From Spirochaetales bacterium (GTDB lineage Bacteria; Spirochaetota; Spirochaetia; Sphaerochaetales; Sphaerochaetaceae): a stretch of DNA of 14,211 nucleotides. A model generated the notes under the pieces. That model searched no databases. It saw only the letters and a list, made by a program, of their open reading frames with translations, and was not told the origin of the DNA. The translations under genes were made by a program, and so were the position numbers. The stretch is from the NCBI GenBank assembly GCA_028723145.1, contig JAQYFM010000088.1:1-14211 (forward strand). Direction: 5' to 3'. Below are positions 1 through 5,381 of the stretch, piece by piece; position 1 is the stretch's first letter, and each line of letters starts with the position of its first letter.

Positions 1-141
1 ATGAGATGAGAGTCAGCACCCATTCGGAACGCATGGGTACTCTGGCGGAACCTGGATCAGGCTTTGAAGTTTCATATGAGAACTGGAAGCAAACCAGGGT
101 TAAACCAGAAGCTGCAACCCTTTAGGGTGGCGGTAGTTCAC
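1..141 (+). mobile_element. IS200/IS605-type element, right end (left part outside window)
   Basis: The first 141 bases look like the 3' terminus of an IS605-group insertion sequence. An open frame without a start runs to TAG at 123-125, and a compact hairpin (ACCC-TTTA-GGGT, 117-128) lies across that stop. It is followed by GGCGGTAGTTCAC, the kind of short hairpin plus TTCAC ending that marks the right end of many IS605 elements. The likely cleavage point is after base 141. These elements move as single strands by HUH transposase (TnpA), make no target duplication, and often carry tnpB alone. The left end and most of tnpB are outside the window, so the family call rests on the 3' architecture and recalled similarity. 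Confidence 0.58.
3..125 (+). CDS. TnpB-like RNA-guided nuclease, C-terminal tail only
   Basis: Reading frame 3 is open from the window edge to TAG at 123-125 and encodes about 40 residues with no ATG needed (it contains HSERMGTLAEPGSGF and ends VKPEAATL). This resembles the low-complexity tail found after the last zinc-ribbon cysteines of TnpB proteins from IS605 elements, where coding sequence and guide-RNA scaffold overlap. None of the RuvC or zinc-finger residues can be seen because they lie upstream of base 1. The codons are constrained by the overlapping RNA stems. It could instead be non-coding scaffold that happens to be open. Confidence 0.45.
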   Translation, partial: EMRVSTHSERMGTLAEPGSGFEVSYENWKQTRVKPEAATL

Positions 142-157
142 ATGGTAAGATTTGGTT
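15..157 (+). ncRNA. omega-RNA-like scaffold with adjacent guide segment
   Basis: Several stems follow one another: ACCCAT (18-23) with ATGGGT (33-38), extended by AG/CT; CCTG (51-54) with CAGG (58-61); and ACCC (117-120) with GGGT (125-128). The array ends in TTCAC at 137-141. In IS605 elements an RNA made from the tnpB 3' end and the right end guides TnpB, and the first 15-20 bases beyond the element act as the guide. Here that would be about 142-157, beginning ATGGTAAG. The stems are seen directly; the omega-RNA role is inferred from family knowledge. The 5' boundary is arbitrary because the scaffold may start before base 1. Confidence 0.45.
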
Positions 158-180
158 AAAGGACATGGATATTAATATCA

Positions 181-1143
181 ATGGAAACATCGATAGCTCA
201 AAGTCTAGAAGCTGCCGGAAAGAACGTTAGGTATGATAATTGTGCCAAGAGTATAATTGGTTACAAAGCTATTAGTGCATGGATTCTTAAAACGTGTACC
301 TAAGAATTTGCTAAATTCGAGGTTAAATATATTGCAGAGCATTGTATAAGCGATGTTGTAATTTCTGAGAAAGCTGTACATCAAGACCATCTTGATAAAT
401 CAAAGAAGATTAGTGGTGATGCTAAAATTACTTCTATTAATTCAGAATCTACTTCAATAAAAGAGGGAACAATACTTTATGATGTTAGATTCAAAGCTTT
501 AGCGCCTGGTAGTACTGATCCAATTGGTCTTATCATAAATATTGAAATACAAAATGATGACAGGCCTGGAAAATCTATTCTAAATAGAGCAGAATACTAT
601 TGTGCTAGGATGATTTCAGAGCAGTATGGTACAGTCTTCACTGAAGGTCATTATCAAGACCTTCAGAAAGTATATTCCATTTGGATTTGTCCTGATCCTG
701 CAGCAAAGAGGCAGAATGGTATTTTTAAGTTTCCAAGAACGATGGAAACGGTATATGGAAAATCACCTTTTAAAGAAGAGGATTATGATAATTCAGAATA
801 TATTGTTATTTTTGTAGGTAAACTTGATGATTCAAGTGACAATCAAATTATTGATTTGCTGTATACTATTTTCTCAAATGACATAACAGTCGAAGAGAAA
901 AAACAGAGACTCAGTTCTGTTTATGGAATTGAGATGACGAGAGAAATTGAGAGTGAGGTGTTCGAAATGTGTAATCTTAGTAAAGGAATTGAAGACATAG
1001 GCATGGCTAAAGGGGCAATGCTTGAAGCAACAAAGGCTGCACGTAATCTCAAAAAAGCTGGAATGAGCGTCGAAGAAATTGCTAAAATTTTAGAAACCGA
1101 TGTAAATAAAGTTGAAGAGTTACTTACTTCCTCTGAAAATTAA
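181..1143 (+). pseudogene. Rpn-family PD-(D/E)XK nuclease / putative transposase, interrupted by an ochre codon
   Basis: The frame from ATG 181 to TAA 1141-1143 spans 320 codons and is intact except for TAA at 301-303 (codon 41). Residues before the stop (NVRYDN..., SAWILKTCT) and after it (EFAKFEV...) form one continuous family N-terminus. The nuclease core is visible: Asp101 in LYDVRF, then Glu122-Ile-Gln124 in NIEIQ, matching the D...E-x-Q/K pattern. Next come YYCARMIS, VYSIWIC, and a C-terminal MCNLSKGIED plus a helix-turn-helix-like stretch (GMSVEEIAKILETDVNKVEELL). No ATG, GTG or TTG start follows the stop until ATG 610, which lies past the catalytic residues, so a simple restart would give a nuclease-dead fragment. 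The family aligns with recombination-promoting nucleases (Rpn) and PD-(D/E)XK 'transposases' of gut bacteria. The stop sits where relatives have Lys or Glu before EF, so one base change from AAA or GAA could explain it. The start has only a distant AGGA (160-163). Confidence 0.72.
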
Positions 1144-1391
1144 AATTGTCTCTAACAGCGTTAATACAAAAAAAGAAACATGGACTCAGTTCTATTAATA
1201 AAATTGAGCGTGAGGTGTTCGAAATGTGTAATCTTAGTAAAGGAATTGAAGACATAGGTATGGCTAAAGGGGCAATGCTTGAAGCAACAAAGGCAGCACA
1301 CAATCTCAAGAAAGTTGGAATGAGCGTCGAAGAAATTGCTAAAATTTTAGAAACCGATGTAAATAAAGTTGAAAAGTTGCTTGCTTCCTCT
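955..1391 (+). repeat. Tandem direct repeat of the Rpn C-terminal coding segment (955-1134 and 1212-1391)
   Basis: The 180 bases 955-1134 recur at 1212-1391 with nine substitutions and no gaps (about 95% identity, counted by eye; offset 257). Four of the changed codons are synonymous and four change the residue (Arg to His, Ala to Val, Glu to Lys, Thr to Ala). Upstream of the GAGGTG the similarity drops sharply: only scattered matches such as GACTCAGTTCT persist, and copy 2 is about 18 bases shorter there. The high identity therefore begins almost exactly at the SD-like site. After the shared TCCTCT, copy 1 continues Glu-Asn-stop whereas copy 2 stops at once. Confidence 0.9.
967..1143 (+). 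CDS. Possible internal small ORF: C-terminal short form of the Rpn-like protein
   Basis: Within the interrupted nuclease frame, GAGGTG (955-960) lies six bases before ATG 967. Initiation there would give 58 residues, MCNLSKGIED to LLTSSEN, holding only the C-terminal helical/HTH-like part and none of the nuclease core. Some E. coli rpn genes make such a short form (RpnS) from an internal start, and it neutralises the full-length toxic nuclease. Nothing in this sequence proves that the site is used. GAG and GTG are also ordinary codons for Glu-Val, so the SD match may be chance. It could be the only part of the locus still translated. Confidence 0.3.
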   Translation: MCNLSKGIEDIGMAKGAMLEATKAARNLKKAGMSVEEIAKILETDVNKVEELLTSSEN

Positions 1392-1394
1392 TAA
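1224..1394 (+). CDS. Detached C-terminal copy of the Rpn-like protein (56 aa)
   Basis: ATG 1224 is preceded by GAGGTG (1212-1217) at a spacing of six bases and opens a 56-residue frame ending at TAA 1392-1394. The protein is nearly the same as the last 58 residues of the preceding nuclease gene (MCNLSKGIED..., GMSVEEIAKILETDVNKVEKLL) and lies in a different frame from it, so it is a separate cistron or remnant. The open frame can be extended to TTG 1146, but that has no ribosome binding site. A factor-independent terminator follows about 20 bases downstream. It may be debris of a second Rpn gene whose front was deleted, or a free-standing short form with a role against related nucleases. The function is inferred and untested. 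Confidence 0.42.
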   Translation: MCNLSKGIEDIGMAKGAMLEATKAAHNLKKVGMSVEEIAKILETDVNKVEKLLASS

Positions 1395-1412
1395 AAATTA
1401 ATATTGATTGTT

Positions 1413-1457
1413 AAAGCCCGCTAGCTTTTATAGCTGGTAGGCTTTTATTTTTTTGGA
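1413..1457 (+). terminator. Intrinsic terminator of the Rpn-like block
   Basis: AAAGCC (1413-1418) pairs with GGCTTT (1439-1444), and inside it CTAGC pairs with GCTGG through one G-U. The stem is followed by TATTTTTTT. This is a clear rho-independent terminator for + strand transcripts, placed between converging genes. Confidence 0.8.
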
Positions 1458-1462
1458 TGTCT

Positions 1463-1503
1463 AGGAAATAAAAGAAACTGCCAGCTTACTAAGAAACTGA
1501 CAG
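1463..1503 (-). terminator. Probable terminator after dnaJ
   Basis: On the minus strand CTGTCAG (1503-1497) can pair with CTGGCAG (1484-1478) through one G-U across a 12-base loop, followed by TTTCTTTTATTT. It starts about 10 bases after the dnaJ stop and would end the der-to-dnaJ transcript. The stem is short, so this is less certain than the opposing terminator. Confidence 0.55.
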
Positions 1504-1512
1504 TTAATAATA

Positions 1513-2622
1513 TTAGTTTTCAAATGGGATTGGATCTGGAGATGTGTTTTCACCCATAGCTTCAGAGAGTTGCTTCATAAGAGCTTTTGCTTTGAATCCT
1601 AGGTGCTTTGGAGTTTCAACAATAACTGTGATATACATATCACCTCTATCGTTTTCACTACCTCTGAAACGAGGAACACCTCTACCCTTAAGTCTCAAGC
1701 TCTTTCCTGACTGAATTCCAGATGGAATTGATACTCTTACTCTTCCACCTTCAATTAAAGGAACCTCAACTTCACAACCTAGAGCGGCTTGAGTAAATGA
1801 AATTGGAATTTGCAAGAATACATTCATATCCTCACGAGCAAAGTACTTATCAGGTTTTACGTTAACGTAGATAATTAAATCTCCGGCTGGTCCACCGTTT
1901 TTACCTGCGTTACCTTTACCTCTTAATACGAGCTTTGTACCATTGTCTGATCCACATGGAATTGATACAGAGAGTTTTTCTTGCTTTCTCTTTACGCCAG
2001 TTCCGTGGCAAGCTGAACATGGATTTTCAATTATTCTTCCTGTTCCACCACAGGTTGGACATGTTGATGCCATTTGGAAAAATCCATTTCCTCTTGTAAC
2101 TTGTCCTCTACCACCACATGTTGGACAGGTCTTAGTTCCACTTCCACCTGTGCCAGAGCAAGTATCACAAGCTTCATCATGGGAGTAAGATACATCTACC
2201 TTTGTTCCGAAAGCTGCATCCTTGAAATCAACTGTAACATTGTACTGTAGAGAACTTCCTCTCTGTTGAGCACTCTGTCCAGATCTTCTTGAGGATGAAC
2301 CACCTCCAAAGAATGATGAGAAGATATCTTCAAAGCCACCGCCACCAAATATATCAGAAAAGTCACGATAAACGTTCTGGTATCCACCAGCACCACCATC
2401 AACACCAGCAAAGCCAAACTGATCATAGTTAGCTCTTTTCTCTTTGTTAGAAAGGATTTCGTAAGCTTCACTTGCTTCCTTAAATCTCTCTTCAGCATCT
2501 TTATCGTTTGGGTGTGTATCAGGGTGGTTAGCCATTGCGATTTTTCGATATGCTTTCTTTATCTCATCATCGCTTGCGTTCTTATTAACCCCTAAAACCT
2601 CATAATAATCACGTTTTGCCAT
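1513..2622 (-). CDS. dnaJ: Chaperone protein DnaJ (Hsp40)
   Basis: DnaJ delivers unfolded clients to DnaK and stimulates its ATPase in the cytoplasm. The 369-residue protein has the full type I layout. The J-domain (about 5-70) carries the HPD motif at 33-35. A Gly/Phe-rich linker (about 71-113, FGGGGFEDIFSSFFGGG) follows. Four zinc-binding CxxCxGxG repeats lie at 152-159 (CDTCSGTG), 166-173, 188-195 and 202-209, followed by the C-terminal client-binding and dimer region. The length is normal for the family. The start ATG at 2622 has AAGG seven bases upstream. It is the last gene of the grpE-dnaK-dnaJ series, 67 bases after dnaK, with a hairpin in the gap. Nothing in the protein looks damaged. 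Confidence 0.97.
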   Translation of the reverse strand: MAKRDYYEVLGVNKNASDDEIKKAYRKIAMANHPDTHPNDKDAEERFKEASEAYEILSNKEKRANYDQFGFAGVDGGAGGYQNVYRDFSDIFGGGGFEDIFSSFFGGGSSSRRSGQSAQQRGSSLQYNVTVDFKDAAFGTKVDVSYSHDEACDTCSGTGGSGTKTCPTCGGRGQVTRGNGFFQMASTCPTCGGTGRIIENPCSACHGTGVKRKQEKLSVSIPCGSDNGTKLVLRGKGNAGKNGGPAGDLIIYVNVKPDKYFAREDMNVFLQIPISFTQAALGCEVEVPLIEGGRVRVSIPSGIQSGKSLRLKGRGVPRFRGSENDRGDMYITVIVETPKHLGFKAKALMKQLSEAMGENTSPDPIPFEN

Positions 2623-2639
2623 ACAATACCTTAATGTGC

Positions 2640-2669
2640 AAACATGCTGACACTATGGCCAGCATGTTT
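2640..2669 (-). promoter_or_regulatory. Intercistronic hairpin between dnaK and dnaJ
   Basis: AAACATGCTG (2640-2649) and CAGCATGTTT (2660-2669) form a perfect 10-bp stem with a 10-base loop. In the direction of transcription the stem is followed by GCACATTAAGG, with no long U run, so it is not an obvious full terminator. It may stabilise or process the dnaK 3' end and lower dnaJ output relative to dnaK. On the + strand the stem does run into TTTTTT. Confidence 0.6.
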
Positions 2670-2689
2670 TTTAGTTTGGATAATAATCC

Positions 2690-4609
2690 TTATTTTACTT
2701 CTTCGTAGTCTGCATCAACTGCGTCATCGCCTGCTGATGATGAAGAAGTTGAGTTATCCTGAGTAGGACCCTGCTGAGCATTTGCCTGCTGTGCTGCCTG
2801 AGCTGCTTCATAAACCTTCTGACCGAGTTCCATTGAAGCCTGCTGTACTGCATCACTCTTAGCCTTAAGCTCTTCAGCAGTAGCACTCTGGTTAGCAAGT
2901 GTATCCTTAAGATCCTTAACTGCAGCTTCGATCTTAGCTTTTTCGCTATCACTTACCTTATCACCATAGTCTTTTAATGCTTTCTCAGTAGCATAAACAA
3001 TGTTTTCTGCATTGTTTCTAGCTTCGATAGCTTCTCTTAATTTCTTATCTTCAGCCTGGTGAGCTTCAGCATCCTTAACCATCTTATCGATCTCAGCTTC
3101 TGAAAGGCCAGAAGAAGTTTCAATTCTAATCTTCTGTTCCTTACCTGTTCCAAGATCCTTAGCAGATACGTGTACAATACCGTTAGCATCAATATCGAAT
3201 GTTACTTCAATCTGAGGTACTCCTCTTGGAGCTGCTGGAATACCAACAAGATCAAACTTACCAAGTGTTCTGTTCTGACTTGCAAGCTCTCTTTCACCCT
3301 GAAGTACGTGAATTGATACTGCTGTCTGACCATCTGCTGCTGTTGAGAAGATCTGGCTCTTTCTTGTAGGAATTGTTGTATTTCTCTCGATGAGCTTTGT
3401 ATTAACACCACCAAGTGTCTCGATACCAAGTGAAAGTGGAGTTACATCAAGAAGGAGTACGTCCTTAACATCACCCTTTAAGATACCACCCTGAATAGCT
3501 GCACCAACTGCAACAACTTCATCTGGGTTAACGCCCTTGTGTGGCTCCTTCTTGAAGAGGTTCTTAACAAGCTCCTGAACACATGGGATACGTGATGAAC
3601 CACCAACAAGGATTACTTCATCGATATCATCAGCTGTTAAGCCTGCATCACGAAGAGCATTCTGGCAAGGAATCTTAGTTCTCTCAACGATTGGAGCGAT
3701 CATCTGCTCAAACTTAGCTCTTGTTAAAGACATCTGAAGGTTCTTTGGACCTGTTGCATCAGCTGCAATAAAAGGAAGGTTGATGTCAGTTGTCTGTGAA
3801 GAAGAAAGTGTAATCTTTGCACTTTCAGCAGCATCCTTAAGGCGCTGGAGAGCCATGTTATCCTTTGTTAAATCGATACCTGTATCCTTCTTAAATTCAT
3901 CTGCCATCCACTGGATTAAGAGCTGGTCAATATTATCACCACCAAGGTGTGTATCACCATTAGTTGATTTAACTTCAAATACACCATCACCAAGTTCGAG
4001 AATTGAAATATCGAATGTACCACCACCAAGGTCATATACTGCGATAACTTCATCCTTTGAACTATCTTTACCAAAGCCGTAAGCAAGAGCAGCAGCTGTA
4101 GGCTCGTTTACAATTCTCTTTACATCTAAGCCTGCGATACGACCCGCATCCTTAGTAGCCTGTCTCTGAGCATCGTTGAAGTAAGCAGGTACTGTGATAA
4201 CTGCTTCTGTAACACTCTCACCGAGGTACTCCTCAGCTGTCTTCTTCATCTTCATGAGAATTTCAGCACTGATCTCCTGTGGGCTTAAAAGCTTACCACG
4301 AATATCAACCTTAATCTCATCATTTGGTCCTGCAACAACCTTATATGGTGTGAGCTTAATCTCTTCACCTACTTCATGGAACTTTCTACCCATGAATCTC
4401 TTAATTGAATATACAGTGTTATTTGGGTTTGTAACCATCTGGTTCTTAGCTGGCTTACCAACTACACGTTCTGTATCACTCTTATAACCAACTACTGATG
4501 GTGTTGTTCTGTCTCCTTCAGCGTTTGTGATAACCTTTGGTTCATTTCCTTCCATAACTGCTACACAGCTATTAGTTGTACCAAGGTCAATACCAATAAT
4601 TTTTCCCAT
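2690..4609 (-). CDS. dnaK: Chaperone protein DnaK (Hsp70)
   Basis: ATP-driven cytoplasmic chaperone working with the DnaJ and GrpE encoded on either side. It has 639 residues, a normal length. The ATPase domain opens with GIDLGTTNS (6-14), has the phosphate loop DLGGGTFD (193-200) and VGGSSRIP (335-342), and ends at the conserved hydrophobic linker DVLLLD (383-388). The peptide-binding domain and helical lid follow. The Ala/Gln-rich and Ser-rich tail ends in an acidic DADYEEVK, a typical bacterial DnaK end. AAGAGGA lies nine bases before ATG 4609. Codon choice leans to C- or G-ending synonyms (AAC, AAG, ATC) more than in der or the coiled-coil gene, as expected for a highly expressed protein. 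Gaps of about 90 and 67 bases separate it from grpE and dnaJ. Confidence 0.98.
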   Translation of the reverse strand: MGKIIGIDLGTTNSCVAVMEGNEPKVITNAEGDRTTPSVVGYKSDTERVVGKPAKNQMVTNPNNTVYSIKRFMGRKFHEVGEEIKLTPYKVVAGPNDEIKVDIRGKLLSPQEISAEILMKMKKTAEEYLGESVTEAVITVPAYFNDAQRQATKDAGRIAGLDVKRIVNEPTAAALAYGFGKDSSKDEVIAVYDLGGGTFDISILELGDGVFEVKSTNGDTHLGGDNIDQLLIQWMADEFKKDTGIDLTKDNMALQRLKDAAESAKITLSSSQTTDINLPFIAADATGPKNLQMSLTRAKFEQMIAPIVERTKIPCQNALRDAGLTADDIDEVILVGGSSRIPCVQELVKNLFKKEPHKGVNPDEVVAVGAAIQGGILKGDVKDVLLLDVTPLSLGIETLGGVNTKLIERNTTIPTRKSQIFSTAADGQTAVSIHVLQGERELASQNRTLGKFDLVGIPAAPRGVPQIEVTFDIDANGIVHVSAKDLGTGKEQKIRIETSSGLSEAEIDKMVKDAEAHQAEDKKLREAIEARNNAENIVYATEKALKDYGDKVSDSEKAKIEAAVKDLKDTLANQSATAEELKAKSDAVQQASMELGQKVYEAAQAAQQANAQQGPTQDNSTSSSSAGDDAVDADYEEVK

Positions 4610-4649
4610 TTTATTTAATCCTCTTTCTATTATTTATCAGTTTAAAATT

Positions 4650-4673
4650 CATCCGGTTTCCCCGAACTGGATG
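4650..4673 (-). promoter_or_regulatory. Hairpin between grpE and dnaK
   Basis: CATCCGGTT (4650-4658) faces AACTGGATG (4665-4673): a 9-base inverted repeat with one imperfect position and a 6-base loop. In transcript direction it is followed by AATTTTAAACTG. It could be a weak attenuator or an RNA-processing or stability element setting the grpE:dnaK ratio. It has no resemblance to CIRCE. Confidence 0.45.
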
Positions 4674-4699
4674 TAATGTAATAATGTTTTAAAAAATCG

Positions 4700-5314
4700 T
4701 CAATCAGCTGGCTTTAATACTTTTACTTTTGCGCTTCTAACGACTCTACCATTGACCTTATAGCCCTTCTGAAGAACAAGCTGTACAGTCTCTTCCTTGG
4801 CATCATCACTTACTTCCATCATGCAAGCTTCATGCTCATTTGGATCGAATGGTACATTTGCTTCTTCAATAACCTCTAAGCCCCAGTTAGTCTTTAAAAG
4901 AGTGTAGATTCTATCCTCGATCATGGTAACACCTTCCCTGATAGCCTCTACATTATCGCTATTTTTAGCCGCCTCAAGAGCTCTTGAAAAATCATCGAGA
5001 GGTCCTAAAAGATCTTTAACTAGAGCAGTATTTGCATACTTTACTGCATCCTCTTTATCTTTTAATAGACGCTTTTTGTAGTTCTCTGTATCAGCTTGGT
5101 TTCTAATAAGCTTATCCTTAAGCTCATTAATTTGCTTTTCCTTTTCGATTAACTCAGCTTCAAGAGTTGTAATCTTTTCATCTTTTTCGTCTACCTTGAC
5201 CTCTTCCTGGAGAGTATCTTCATCAGGCTGTGCATTATCCTCGACTTTGATATCATCGATGCTTTCTGCAACAACCTCTTCTTTTATTTCTTCATCATTT
5301 TTCTTTTTGCTCAT
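4700..5314 (-). CDS. grpE: Nucleotide exchange factor GrpE
   Basis: Homodimeric cofactor that releases ADP from DnaK and acts as a thermosensor in the Hsp70 cycle. The 204-residue protein has a long acidic, disordered N-terminus (1-45), a coiled-coil helix (about 46-95) containing the family pattern RNQADTENYKKR (71-82), then a four-helix segment (ALVKDLLGPLDDFSRAL). The C-terminal beta wing ends in VLQKGYKVNGRVVRSAKVKV (180-199). Length and motifs are normal. AAGAGG sits six bases before ATG 5314. It lies 67 bases after the coiled-coil gene, a gap that contains a possible promoter. In many bacteria grpE follows the repressor gene hrcA; here it does not. Confidence 0.95.
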   Translation of the reverse strand: MSKKKNDEEIKEEVVAESIDDIKVEDNAQPDEDTLQEEVKVDEKDEKITTLEAELIEKEKQINELKDKLIRNQADTENYKKRLLKDKEDAVKYANTALVKDLLGPLDDFSRALEAAKNSDNVEAIREGVTMIEDRIYTLLKTNWGLEVIEEANVPFDPNEHEACMMEVSDDAKEETVQLVLQKGYKVNGRVVRSAKVKVLKPAD

Positions 5315-5344
5315 ATTTAACCTCTTTTCTTGAACACCTTCACT

Positions 5345-5373
5345 AAATTAATAATAGATAATGTATTCGTCAA
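5345..5373 (-). promoter_or_regulatory. Possible sigma70-type promoter for grpE-dnaK-dnaJ
   Basis: On the minus strand TTGACG (5373-5368) is followed after 17 bases by TAATTT (5350-5345), a near-consensus -35 with a weak -10, upstream of the grpE ribosome binding site. It would let the chaperone genes be expressed apart from der. No CIRCE inverted repeat (TTAGCACTC-N9-GAGTGCTAA) is present in this gap. Confidence 0.35.
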
Positions 5374-5381
5374 GCGACTAA

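Noticed and set aside
1..141. SRP RNA or group II intron end as an explanation for the structured 5' region
   Set aside because: The conserved SRP tetraloop core and intron domain V pattern are not visible; the hairpin plus TTCAC end and overlapping open frame fit an IS605 right end better.
205..390. Minus-strand 61-residue frame opposite the nuclease remnant
   Set aside because: It lies antisense to sequence whose + strand clearly encodes the Rpn-family N-terminus, and has no ribosome site or recognisable motif.
1146..1223. TTG-started extension of the detached Rpn C-terminal copy
   Set aside because: No ribosome site at TTG 1146; the extension is poorly conserved against copy 1, whereas GAGGTG-ATG 1224 marks where similarity becomes high. 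Kept only as a possible remnant of a second gene.
2196..2498. 100-residue frame inside dnaJ
   Set aside because: Out-of-frame reading of the Gly/Phe-rich region; low-complexity translation and no start signals.
3780..4487. Open frames on the + strand opposite dnaK
   Set aside because: Shadows caused by the codon bias of a highly expressed gene; no homology-like motifs or start signals.
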